DNA of 64,000 nucleotides from Bagarius yarrelli (Eukaryota; Chordata; Actinopteri; Siluriformes; Sisoridae), in the NCBI GenBank assembly GCA_005784505.1, contig VCAZ01000001.1:11282597-11346596 (forward strand), read 5' to 3'. The notes beneath the pieces were generated by a model. That model made no database searches. It saw only the letters and a list, made by a program, of their open reading frames with translations, and was not told the origin of the DNA. The position numbers were made by a program, and so were the translations under genes. This document shows, one piece after another, positions 35,741 to 48,494 of the stretch. Positions within the stretch are counted from its first letter, which is position 1; each line of letters starts with the position of its first letter.

Positions 35741-36418
35741 CAGGGCTGAACGATTAATTTAAATCGAATGGCAATCACGATTTAAAATGCTGCAATTAGC
35801 TAATCGCAAAAGGCTGCGATGTAAATGCAATATAAAAAGTCCCAGAGCAAATACATGACTACCCTCTTTGAGTGACAGTCATACCAGCCAATTAAGCACG
35901 CACAGCTTTGTGCGGCCAATCAACATGTGTGTAAAGCCAACCATTAAAAAACAAAAAAGAAAGCGCAGTGGAGTGGGATTATAGCTTCTTCCAAGTCATT
36001 TTACCAATTAATACCAAAATAACCAGCATGTGTGTAATATAGGATTATTTAGGCTTCAAAGTGAAAGACACTGAACAAAAAAAAGGTCATTTGCAAGAGT
36101 GAAAAAGCAACACATGCAGTTGTTTGAGGAGTGTTTTGCTAAAAAGTCCTCTGCAAGTGCTGTACTGCTAGTGACACTCATTCTAGTAGCAAGCAACAAA
36201 GTACACTTTCAGAAATGTTTGCGTCTGTAACAGCATGTTAAGAAAACACCAGGACATAACTAACTGCATAATAGCAGCAAAATCGAACTATTTGGTAGAA
36301 AGGCATGCTGCATCTGCTGGACTACAGGAAATTAAGGACTCTATAAAGTGACTGCTGCACACTATTAAGAAGACTAAATCACAATCGCAATGTCTCTCAG
36401 AAAAATCCCACAGTCCTA
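35741..36418. mobile_element. hAT-like non-autonomous element with 8-bp target duplication
   Basis: The left end reads CAGGGCTGAACGATTAA. The right end, inverted, reads TAGGACTGTGGGATT. Flanking 8-mers are CATTGGAG (35733-35740) and CACTGGAG (36419-36426), one mismatch apart, as expected for an 8-bp hAT target-site duplication. The interior holds the 'aatcgaatggcaatcacgat' and 'aatcacaatcgcaatg' strings seen near both ends of such fish elements. No transposase frame is present. Confidence 0.6.
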
Positions 36419-37029
36419 CACTGGAGCATCTCTAATAATGCAGACTGGTAATGTGTGTTTTTTTTATATGGTGGTGTTGTACTTCGTTCCACAAGGAACT
36501 GCATTTGTTACCGGTTAGTTGGTGATTCAAGTCTATGTACAAGTGTATGTACAAATTTATGCTAAGTGATTATTTGCAGTCACCATAATGCAAAATATGT
36601 ACTAAATTATCTATTCAAGCCTTAGTTTTTTTACATTTACAAATCTCATATATTCTTTTACCTCTTTTTACTGTTCAAATCAAACGTCAAGCTTTAAGAC
36701 TTTGGTCATACAGTAAGTTACGCCTTGTCAGAGATCCGCATCTTCACTGCATTGGCACATTGTGGTCCTGGAAGAAAGTGGGAAGGCTCAGCAGTGCATA
36801 ACAAGTGGCAAACGGCCAAAGTGCTGCGTAGACAGACCCACGCTCCTGGAGCATCCCTGAGTTACAGCTTGGTGAAGAAAGACCACACCAGGGCTTTACT
36901 GCTGTTGTGTGGACTTCTTTTCCTCACGTTGTCTCTCCCTGTGAAAGAATCCCAGCTACAGACAAACATCCCAATGTTAGTTTTTCCGTAAATTAAACAT
37001 ATTTATTATGATGAACTTTAAACGCTAAC

Positions 37030-37620
37030 ATACAATATATGGCCGACAGTTTGTGGACACCTTACCAGCACGCCCACATAAATGTATCCTTCCCGAACCT
37101 GTAAGGACACAACTGTCTAAAATGTGTGCAGTAGTATTAGATTTTGGACTTAGGATAGTGGTATCGCAGTGGTTGAGGTGTTGGACTGCTAATTGGATTA
37201 TCTCTGTTCTATTCCTAGCACCACCAAGTTGCCCCTGCTGGGCCCCTGACCAAGGCCTTTAACCCTCAATTGCTAGTTCAAGTCGCTCTGGATAATGGCA
37301 TCTGCTAAATGTCGTAAATGTAAACCCAGTTCCCGCATGACAATGCACCTGTGCTGTCCTGACCCCAACCACACTCAACATTTTGGTATAAACTGGAACA
37401 CAGACTGCACCCCAGACCTTCTTACCTAACATTAGTGACTGAAAATTCTCCCTTCCTAAAGTTACACTCTAACATTCAGTGGAAAGTCTTTTCAGAGCTT
37501 TCAAGGTTATTACAGGAGTGAGAATAAGACTAAATCTAAATCTAGACTAAGACTAAATCTTTTTCAAAACAGACATGAATGTGATGGTCAGGTGTCCCAT
37601 TACATTCGGCTTATGTAGCG
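37030..37620. mobile_element. Tc1/mariner-like miniature element, interrupted by a SINE
   Basis: The left part (37030-37150) begins near 'cagtttgtggacacctta'. The right part (37323-37620) contains 'catgacaatgcacctgtgc', 'aacattcagtggaaag' and an end with 'tgtgatggtcaggtgtccca'. Left and right termini are inverted versions of the common 'gtggacacctgaccatcaca' fish repeat. The SINE at 37155-37322 sits inside it. Confidence 0.6.
37155..37322 (+). mobile_element. tRNA-derived SINE nested in a DNA element
   Basis: A nearly complete copy: head 'tagtggtatcgcagtggttg', 'ttggactgctaattggatta', 'cctagcaccaccaagttgcc', 'gaccaaggcctttaaccctc' and tail 'gctctggataatggcatctg', ending in a TAAATGTAAA-type 3' end. 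It lies in the same direction as the copy at 42767-42945. Confidence 0.85.
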
Positions 37621-37736
37621 TATACGAAGTAACACAACTATGCTTGTACACAAAAATATTGCACTCCTAAAAAGACGTAACAAATTTTGTGAGATTGTTT
37701 TCTACAACATCCACGTTAAAAGCAGGTCATATTTCA

Positions 37737-37739
<3 letters not shown>

Positions 37740-37772
<33 letters not shown>

Positions 37773-37778
37773 CTCGCG

Positions 37779-37822
<44 letters not shown>
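37740..37822. repeat. (CT)n microsatellite with one central interruption
   Basis: Two long CT runs separated by a short 'tgctcgcgct' interruption near 37770-37780; polypurine on the other strand, so a possible non-B (H-DNA) sequence. Long Leu/Ser and Arg/Glu open frames here are artefacts. Confidence 0.95.
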
Positions 37823-37825
<3 letters not shown>

Positions 37826-38559
37826 AGACAGAAAGCATTTACAACCAGAATTTGTGTTATAAATATTAATGTCACCAAGTTAATGATTATAAGACTAACT
37901 TTGTTAAATGACAAACCATTTTACAAAACAAATCCGTTCATCATGCAAGTCTCTGTGCAAACTGTACACTGTTACTACTGGAACACATTAATTACAGTGA
38001 GTGCATTGATGTAATTATCTGTTTTTGCCTTTGCTATATATGTATATATCACTATAATTTAATAAACCTAGCTTTCACATAGCTCATACTGATTTTGTTG
38101 ATGGTTACATTTTGTGCGTAATCTGTTCTAAATCAGTTCGACCAAACGTTGTGCAGTTGTACATAATTACATAGTACCTACCTACTTCATTGTAGTTCAT
38201 ACTTAAATAGTATGCGAAATTTACTCTAACTAAGTCAATCATCAGTTATTTGGTTATCTCCCACCCCTAACACACACTCACACCAAACATCAGTTATGTG
38301 TCTCACCCCACACACACCAGAAAAACTTTGCAGGTCCTATGGCCAAGAGAGAGACAACTCGGATAAAAACCACTTTAGAGAGCTCAATTATAACATTAAA
38401 TTAATAAAATAGTAACACACATTTTTGGCAGTAATGGTAATTGCGTTGCAATGGGGGACAGTAATTTGTTTGATTACTGGATACTAAAAAAGTAACACTG
38501 TTACTAACGCTGTTATTGCCATCACTGGTGATTAGAGGAGATACTCAGGTTGGTATTGT

Positions 38560-38675
38560 GCGGGGTGTAACCCCTGCTATTCACCTAATGACAGCTGGGA
38601 TAGGCTCCATCTGATGCCCATGACCCTGATTAGGATTAATTGGGTAAAGACAATGGATAGATGGATGGATGTATA
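38560..38675 (+). mobile_element. LINE-type 3' tail fragment next to itga11 exon 29
   Basis: 'ctgggataggctccat', 'gcccatgaccctgattagg' and the terminal 'gatagatggatggat' repeats are the usual 3' end of a fish L2/CR1-like non-LTR element. A longer relative is at 60115-60422. The tail stops about 25 bases from the exon 29 splice donor. Confidence 0.65.
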
Positions 38676-38699
38676 AGAATGAATCAGGATAACATATAC

Positions 38700-41600
38700 C
38701 TTCCAAAGGGCTAGAACCAAAAGAGCCAAAAGCTGTAGGCCTCCCAAAGTGCTTCCAATTATAATCCAAATGGGAATTCTGTAATCTTCGTCTTTTCTAA
38801 CCTCCAGAATTATCTGCAGGCACAAAAAAAACAATGGTCAAGGTTCGTAATATAAAAAGTACATGGATATGTGGATATGAAGAACTATATAAGTGTGTGA
38901 TCTAGATTTGTAACAGACCTGATCAAGATTACTCTCCATGAATGTTTGGTATCTACTTTACTCACACTGAAAACTGTATTTACATCATACACTACATAGA
39001 CACAAGTACTGTATTATTATTATTGCTATTATTATCATCATTTTTATTATTATTGTTGTTGTTGTTAGTAATAAAAAATTGTTATTGTTATTTTTTACTT
39101 GATTTTTAACATACTGTTTAGGATCCCTTAGTAAGTAGAATAGTTTTGTAGTGCTTACATGTCTTGTAGGTCTTTCCTCATGCAGAAACACAGGACTCTT
39201 TGGGCTTAGCTCAATGGCTGCTGTGATCACCAACTCAAAAGCCTTGAAGTTTATCTGGAAATAGTGAAGATTTTTTCTCTTAATAAACGTTGTGTCATTT
39301 GGTTTAAGGGCTTTTCACACCCTTGTTATTTTAGGTGATTTTCAGTAGTCAAAATGTTCTAAATAACCGCAATTTTGCAGCAACAATTAAGGTTTCTGTT
39401 TTAACAGACTTTATATAACACTGCAAAAAGCAACTGGTAGCCCGGCTTTAAATTGAACGAAAATTGGAGCGTTCCTATTCATTTTATTTCAAGGTTATTT
39501 TAGTTGCCCTTTTAAATTAGTAAAAGACCAAAAAAAGCTTCTGACTTTATAGAAATGTATTGATGTTGCAAGCAAACATATTTATATTACCAGCTAGTAT
39601 ATATCAAGCAAAATACAAATAAGACTGGTCCATCTGTTGATCATAAAATGAAAGTTTATGAAATAATTTAACATTCTATTGGTTGCCTTATCTGTGGCAC
39701 ATATTTTAATACAAGATCTATCTTAAGAGGTCCAAATCTTTTTTTCTATATAAATCTCAACTTTAAGCAGAGAGAATACACTATAAGCTATATAGCTTTA
39801 ATTTTTTATTTGTCATACTGAACACATTAAAACCCCTGTGTGAGTATAGAGCATATTTTATTCTGAAGAGGAGCCACAATGCATTAAAACCAGCTGCTTA
39901 CTTTCTGTAGCGTGTGAAGATTCAGCCATCCTGCCAGCGTCACACTTATGTCTTGTTGGGGAAAGAGTACGAGTCTGCAATTTGCAGAAAAAGCTCTCGC
40001 AGTCGATGAATTCTGTTTCAGTAAACAATAAACAGGGGTGAGATCTGCATTAAAGAGATACAGACCTGTAAATGAATAAGTTGTGTGGTGAAACCTAAAG
40101 AGGTGGGAAAGAAACAAATTGGGATTTTTTTTTATAGCCAATGGTACAGTAAATGATTGGGACTTTTTTGGGCAGTGGTTGGTTTTGTCCTAGCTAAAGA
40201 AGCAGTTTCAGTAGCCAGTGTGGACAGATTTGTTTCAACTGCTTTTGTTAAATAGAAGAAACAGATCGTTACCAGCTGTGGTGTGAGCGAGAGGTCTTCA
40301 TCTGAGGGGACATCTGTCATAGTGACACGTGGAACTGTGCACTGAGAGATAGAATTCTGGAAAAAGAACAACGAAGCACATCTATTTATTTAACTGCTTA
40401 TCTTAAACAGTGTCACAGAAAGTCTACTCCAGAAGTCTCAGAGCAAAAGGAGAACAGATGCATTTCAGATGCATTTCTTTGGTCTAGAGAGGAAACCAGT
40501 GGAAATTCACAAAGCATGGAAAAAAAAAAAACATATAAGTTCAACAGAAAGACATGGATCTACTCCCAATAATAGAAGTGAGAGCCAAACATGCTAAACA
40601 CTAATCCAAATGTCGTTCATAGCACATACACACTTAACTTACTAGAAAGAAGAAAAGTGCTCCTGGCCAAGCAAATTCAATTTATACAATACAAGTTCTA
40701 TGCTGTCAAAAATTCATTTTTATTTCACAGCAAAGTGCAAAGGAAATGACTAACATGAAAATCCAGTTTTAGCACTTACCTGATTAACATTAATGTCTGA
40801 GATGTACAGAAGATGATTGTTTTTTTTAGTCACAGAGAAAACATCTACTGTGAGGAGCAGCTGAGTAACAGCAAACAGCCCGAGGTTCTGGAGCTGCAGT
40901 GTAACATGACACAAAAGACGTAGAAACAAACTGTAAGAGTATGTGGCCTGTAAAAAAACATCTTAAAAATCTACCATAACAAATGTGAGCAACTTTACTT
41001 AAAAAGAGGTAATGATTTGTACCTGATAAGACAGATTAAATGAAGGTCCGGTAGCTCCTGCATAGCCCAGATTATTCACAGATTTAATTTCAAAGCGAAC
41101 AGGGCTGGAATCCCTGGATAATTGGAAACACAAACAAACAAAGAAATAAATAAACACTGAGCTACACAATTTAACTTCTATAATATTTGTGCTTGAGTAA
41201 AAAAGCACTGATCTTCTTTTGTGACAACTTACTACTCTGCACATGGTCATTATGTTCTGTGTAGGAAAAAGACAGCCGGTTCCTGTCTACTGTTTCCACA
41301 AATCTATTCAAGTGAAATTGTGTTTATTTAGTAAGACCTTAGTTTTGTGTAGTTTGTGTAGCTCTGAATTTTGTGTCACACTAAAGTCCACAACCTTTGT
41401 TTTATTTGATAGAAACAATCATGTATTGGAACAAGCAAATTCATGTATTCAAATCCACAGTGCCTTCATACCCAAGATGACAACAGCACTAGTGAGTAGA
41501 ACAGGTTTAAACGGGTTAGATAATGTAAGATGCTCCAGACACACAATAAGAACATTAACATAAGGTACATGCTGCATATAAGACAGGACATAAGACGACT

Positions 41601-44600
41601 GACATAAAAAAGTAAAAATAGGCCTATCTATTGTGTCTAATTTTTCTGTTTAAACACTGACAGAGGTAATAATGACACAAACACCTTTACTGTTTCTAAT
41701 ATATATGTGTTATATATTGTTTATTACCTTGTAAAAAGGATATCAGCCTCATGCCTTAAAGTATGATGTATGGTATTGATATTGTCTTCTGGAGTCAATT
41801 CTTCACCATCGCTAGGAAAAAATGAATTAATTTGTTTTTTTACATATGAATGTGCATAAAACATAAAAGTGCATAAAATGTATTCCCTCAATCTGGTCTA
41901 TTCTCCCTTTTTAGCTAGCTCTTAATTGTTACAGAAAACGAGCCTTTGCATCTTTCAAAATAATGCTGTGGCATCATCGGGATTTGAACTCCTAATAAGA
42001 GTGTATGCTTTTTCCTTTTTTGCCACTCGGAAACCCATAAAATACACTATATTAACAAAAGACTCAAGGCACCTGCCCAGTACATCTATATGTGTTTTCT
42101 GAACATTCTATTTCAGATTAAGTTTTACTCTTATTTCTATAATAACTTCCACACCTCTGGAAATGAGTTTTTTGGCGTTTCTCATTCAGCTACAAACCAA
42201 AGCATGGGGTTGAGGTCAGGCCTTTTCTTTACAGCACTTAGGTTTTTACACACAAACAATAAAGCACAATTTTTGACTTTAGGGTGGTACTGGTGTACTT
42301 TTTTAAGAAATTTACTTTTGTATATACATGATTAAAACTATAACATGTGTATTTACCTGGAGGCCTGGAGCAAAACTTGCATGTAATCCAAAAAGACTGA
42401 TCTGCTGAATTCCAATTCCAAGCGGAAGGTCACCTAAAATAAGAAACATTATTACACACCCAAGCTAACTCAAGCAACAGTCTACATTAATCAGGCAAAT
42501 TAGAAACTTGTGTAAAGTGATGTTCTTTTTTGAGGTTGTGTGCTTTTATACACCTATGAGTTATTAAATATCTTATTGAAAAACCTGCTGTGGTTGTGTG
42601 AGCAGTAGGCAAAGTGTGAAAATATGTCCTTTGTTAGAAACTGGTTGAACAGCGCTTAATAATTATAACTATATAATAATAAAATAATAAATTCCAAGTT
42701 CTTGGCAATTTAGGGTGAACTTAACCCTGAGCTTCAGCATGTGAGAGCCTTAAACAATAAACAAATGGGGGAAGTGGTAGCGCAGTGGTTAAGTTGTTGG
42801 ACTACCAACTTGAGGACCCAGGCTCGACTCCCAGCCCCACCAGGCCCCCTAGCAACGCCCCCAACCCCCAATCGCTCAGCTGTATAACAAGGAATATTGT
42901 AAGTCGCTCTGGATAAGGGCATCTGCCAAATGCTGTAAATGTAAATCGCTATTATTTATACCCTCAAAATAATTTCTGCTGTTTATATATGTATTTCATT
43001 TATAATAATTACCAGACACGCTTGATTTGTAAATCTGAATTATTCAGTTTTGAGTAGGTATCAAACAAACACAGAGACATCCATGACTTGGATTAAATGC
43101 AAAATTGACCTCACTTTTAGACATGGTGGAAATCTCACCTGAGCAAGAGACCTCATAAGTGGAGCACTGACATTACAGATCCTCTGTAGACTTAATACCT
43201 CTGCTACCTCACACTTGATTTCTACCTCAGGAGGAGTCTAAAACACAAGAAACAGAATGTCACCTTGACATTTTTTTAGTCTATAGAGTTGATGTGAAGC
43301 AATCAGCAGCAGTTATGCATGCATTGTGGTTGGACACAAATTCTGTCCCTGAAAAAAATATCCAGAACACTGAAATTTGTAAAAATAATTTGATTGTCTA
43401 TGTGTGTAAAACTTACCTTCACCATCAAGCTGGAGAAGTGCAGGTTTGCTGAGTGAGATATGAGAAGTTGTGTGTTGTACGCATTTTCTCCTCTATTCTC
43501 CAGGTGAACCTCCACCAGTACTCGTCTCCTGCCGGTTTCCACCACACGATCATTGTTCTCACTTGCCTCAATCGGGCCACACACTAAGCATGTAGAACAC
43601 TGTCTCCAAGCACAGAACTGTCTGGAACCAAGAAGAGTGACACACAATTGTGTGTGTGTGTAAAAGAACACTTTCTGGCTTGTATGTGTACATGCTTGTC
43701 ATTAATGTCTTGTAGTGTCAAAATATACCTTCGATCCAGTAGGTCTGTGCTGCTCTGTAACACTAAGTTAGGCACACATTGATCATCACACCCATTCCAA
43801 AAAGGCAGCTTAGTTAAGAAAAGTGAGAAAGAAGCACATTTTTTTCCACATTTTCTACTGATTAACAATGCTTAGTCGTATTTAAGCTGTAATTTACCTC
43901 TAATCGTAGTGAGGTAGGCCAGCCTTCATCCAGTACAGGACCTTCATCAAGGTTTTGCAGTTTCACATCCACATTAAACACTACAGGCCGAGTGTAATCA
44001 GCCGTTTCCTATACACACAGTACAAAGCCATTGTACACAGTACAAAGCACCAGTAAGCTTTCATGTAATGCAATGATAATGGCTCAGCCTCAGTCACATA
44101 CACTATCTGTTGGCTAAACAGCTGATGCATATGGCGCACAAAACTGAAAACACCTTTAGTATTTTAAAAGTCACTTTGATTTGAATTCTACCAGATTTTT
44201 GGGGGACATGTATGCTATGTCTTTGAACTCTGCGCCTGGAAATACAGCCGTGTCTCTAGTTTGCACATGGAAGATAAAGAAAAGCTGTTGTGTTTACAGC
44301 TATGACAATGAGCACCAGATTTTCCAAATGATGTTAAGTTTACAGTACAGACTTTTCCTTTTTTATCCTTAAATATAATGCTGAACAAACTTTAATTCAT
44401 TATTTTGCATGTCATCCTGATGCTTTTTTTGCCACAAAACGCTGCTACGGAGTCCAAAGACTAAAGGTCTGGTTAACACCAGTATGGATTTATGTTTAGT
44501 ATAACCTGATAAAGTTTGAGAATAGACTAGAGTAGATAAAGTAAGTTTAAAGGTAATGTCAGACTCACATGCACATGGAAGTAGACACGCTCACAGTGTG

Positions 44601-47600
44601 GTATATCTGGTAAGACAGTAATATTTGCAGAAGGCTGTCCTTCGGTGTTATCCAGCACTGCTTTAGGACTGTAGCGTCTCTCATCAAAAGTCCAGCTCTG
44701 TTTAAGGGCTGCAGAGACAAAGACAGATAAATGAGGATCTTACATTTGTTTGGACATATTTTTAATAACCACATCTGGTTTGTTTTCAGTCCATGTGTTA
44801 TCTTAATCTATAGCTTTTTTGTTTTTTTATTTTTTTTTAGAAAATACTGTATGATAGAAAACAGTATGCTATATAAATATAACTACAGGTTGAGTGGTCC
44901 AATTTCTACTAGTTATGTTTTATGCCTTGCTTACCCATTGATATATACTGCAGTTTCTTCCAAAGAAAAGACGTAAAAGACATTAAAAATTGTTCTGTTT
45001 GCTTATTTATCCAGACACCAATAAAAGTAAGGCTATATACATATTTTCGTAAATAGATATTATCATATATGGTTTATGTATTTATGTTCTTTGTGCAATA
45101 TTCTTTTAGGGTCAGCAGCTGTATTTTGTTTTTTTGTTTGTTGCTTGGATAAATTAGCTTAGCATATTTGCTTAACATATATTTTTGTTAAATTTTTTGG
45201 CACCCTGTACATTTCTGGTCGAATCTATTTATAAATAAATAACATTACCGATACATGTAAAGAAATACTACGTGTAAGACCTATTACTTAAAATACAACT
45301 CAGTTACAGAATTTAGCCTTATAACTGTTCTGTTATCATGAGATGGGTTCTGTTGGCTAATTGTAAATAACCTTATTCATTTAATATTCTAAATAACCTT
45401 TTATTAGGCTTCTTTTCTGTTTGTTTAGCAAGTACCTTATAGTTAGAACAAATCAATCACTAAATTTGTTGTGACTGGTTTGCTATTGCAACAACGTAAG
45501 CATAATATTGACTACTTAAAAATCTCACACTCACCTAGTAAGGTTTTTGCTAGCTAATGCAAACTGACCATCTACTTAACCAGTGAGATATTTTGATAAA
45601 GTTTTTAAAACATTTGTGCATTAAAGATTTACAGTCGATGTATTTTTACTTCTTTTAACTTTTCAAAAATGGGTTAAAAAACTGAAAGAATGACTGCCAA
45701 GTGTTAATCCTGATAAGAAATAGGTGGAAAATGATAAACTAAAGTGTGTGTGTGTGTAAGAGAGAGAGAGAGTTTCATAAAATTAGATCCAGATGAGAAG
45801 AGGGGAAAAAAAAGGAACAGACGCAGTTTTACAATGGTTTCTATGGCTCTGTTTTTGGTGGCTTGACACATTAAAAAAATATCTTTCCATTACAAACAGC
45901 CCTGACCCTTCATACACACATCAGATGGAGATTTTACACAGCTCCAGTTTAGTGGAAAGTACTACACAAACATTTCTTGTCTGTGTGCTCACATTTAAGC
46001 AAACAGGCAACAAATCATTTATACTTTATGACAAAATCTTTTTTGCAGACTGTAATAATTTTAACTGTCAACATTTCTCCAAGATGAAGACAAAATTGAC
46101 CAACAGTGATTACATACCCACACATTGTTTATCTGGTATGGGGGTTCGTGCCTTTACAGTGACACAGATTATAGCAGCCATGCAGGTCACCTCTTTGCCT
46201 CCTCGAACACAGTCTTTGTTGAACACATTGATCTTTGATGGCTCAAAGTGAACATCAAGATAAACACGGACTACGCTGCGAGACCTATACATTCAAACCA
46301 GAAGCAAACAATAATGAGAAATAGAAAAATAAGCTTTACACCAATCAGGTAAACAGTGCACAGTGAGGTTCTGTGGGATTTCTATTAATTCAATTTAATT
46401 TAGTTTTATTTGTATAGCACTTTTACCATTGTCACAAAGTATTTTTACAGAAATATGTGATTTACAATTAAAGATTTAACCCTAATGAGAAAGTCAGAAG
46501 TAACAGTGGCAACATGACAATCAGAGAGGGCTTAAAATAGAAACTCTGGTTGACACTGGAGTGATAATGTTGTTGACAGATACTCTACTGTATAGTTCCT
46601 GGTAGCCTGTTTTAACCAACTTTGCTCTATATCCACTATACCACTCGATCCAGAATATGTGATATAAAGAATAGAGAGTACTGGATCATTATCTACTTAA
46701 GCTATCAGTTTCTATTAGCCAAGGATTTACCATAGTAACACAGCAGCACCAAGAGCACCTACAGACAAATCAATCAGTCCATCTCCATTTATATCCATTA
46801 CGCCGTGGACACTACGACCAAAATAGCGCAGGTCTGAGGATATGTCGGCAGCAGCTATTCTCTAAAAATAAAAAACAATTAGGTGGAGAATAATAAACTC
46901 AGATTAATATAATGTCTGCTTATAGCAGCTTTGGATATTACCTGCTTGTACTTTGGCTGAATGCTGTTGTGCTGGCTGTAGAAAAGGTAGATTGCTCCTT
47001 TGTGATCATCCTCCAGTGGGGCACCTACCACCAGCTCGCCATATCCATCACCATTCAGATCAGGCACAGAGGACATGGCTGAGCCAAAACGAGAGTTATG
47101 TGCTTGATCTGATGGTTCGAGAATACCCTCAAGCATAATGCCTCCCTTCAATTGGAGAAAAAAAGAATAAAACAAATTACAGTATTCAGAAGTCCTGTGT
47201 TTGTAGAATGCAGTAAATGCTTTGGTGATGCTTACCTGATGGTCTAATCTGTAAATGTTAATTCTGCCTGTCTCCCAGCCTCTGCTAAAATACATAGGAG
47301 CAGCCACCAGCAACAGATCAGTCAATCCATTGTCATCCTGATCTAGTGGGGTTAGCTCACTGCCATAATACGAGCCAATCTACACAAGCACACAAAAAAA
47401 CAGGACAAATGGATTTTATTGAAGCTTTAGTACATTACAACATCATAACATAATTCAACTTAAACTGATGTACAAAACTTTGTGGACACCTGACCATCAC
47501 AACCGTATGTGATTTTGATGTAAAATAAGTAAAGATTTGTGTTTATTACACTACAGAAACCTGTATTCCAATTCAGCCCATATGTTATTTCAACTGAAGT

Positions 47601-48447
47601 GAGGTCAGGGCTCCAGTTTTCAACCTTGATTTTGCCTTGAAGGATCATGCCTTGATGATGCTTAATTTAACCCTTTCATGCATAGTGGTCACTACAGTGG
47701 ACAGCTGTTCAAAAGCTGTTCCCTAGCATATGCATTGGTTTTGTTGTTAAAGTTGCATATAAGCCAACAAAGTAGATGCTTGTGCTTCATCCCATACACT
47801 GCCATCTATATCTCAGTTACTGTAACTGCATTTTTTTCATTACTTAAATCCAAGATGGCTAACAGAAAGTCAGAAATGCTGAACATCCCAGGATAATTGA
47901 TGCAAAAAAAAACAATTTGTTTGATCCTAGAAACCCAGCTAGGCCTAGATGTAACATTTTTGCATTGCTTAGAAAGTATTAGAATGTGTTAACAAACATA
48001 ATTACATAAAATTAGCAGCATTAAAAATATTTCATAGTTTTCAGAAAGTATATAATTTTCTGCTATTGATTTGTTAAATACATATTTTCTTGGCTAAAAC
48101 GTCAAACGCATAGTGTCCACTTGAGCGGACAGGTTTGTAACTGCATGAAAAAAAGACACTAAACTAAAAACAAATTTTAGTTGCATTGTTTTATCATGCC
48201 TGGAGAGGACTAAGAACACTCAGGAAAAAAATCTTGACTGAGGTTCTCTTTCATGCATGAAAGGGTTAAACACGGGGGCATTGTCATTCGAGTGTTAAGA
48301 CTTTTTAGTTCCATTGAAGAGAAAATTGTGAAAGTTTCAGCATAAAAAATACCCTATATTGTGTGGTTACAGATTTGTTGTAAATGATTGGAGAAGAATC
48401 ACATATTATTTTACATTACACATTTGAGGATTGTCTGTTTTAGACCA

Positions 48448-48494
<47 letters not shown>

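Larger units (their letters stand above)
33729..38699. other. Intergenic/3' region between convergent fem1b and itga11
   Basis: It begins with the fem1b 3' untranslated region; candidate poly(A) hexamers are ATTAAA at 34341-34346 and AATAAA at 34622-34627. It should also contain the last, cytoplasmic-tail exon and 3' UTR of itga11 on the minus strand, which I could not identify. Repeats within it are listed separately (hAT-like 35741-36418, MITE plus SINE 37030-37620, CT tract, LINE-like tail 38560-38675). A 36725-36991 open frame on the plus strand has no recognisable similarity. Confidence 0.55.

Noticed and set aside
36725..36991. 88-codon plus-strand frame between fem1b and itga11
   Set aside because: No recognisable domain, no splice context linking it to a neighbour; likely chance.
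37640..38014. 124-codon plus-strand frame with Ser/Leu repeats
   Set aside because: Produced by the CT microsatellite; no coding evidence.
42767..42800. Possible tRNA gene at the SINE head
   Set aside because: A- and B-box-like strings are present, but the cloverleaf does not form and the same unit recurs as a dispersed repeat with a shared tail.
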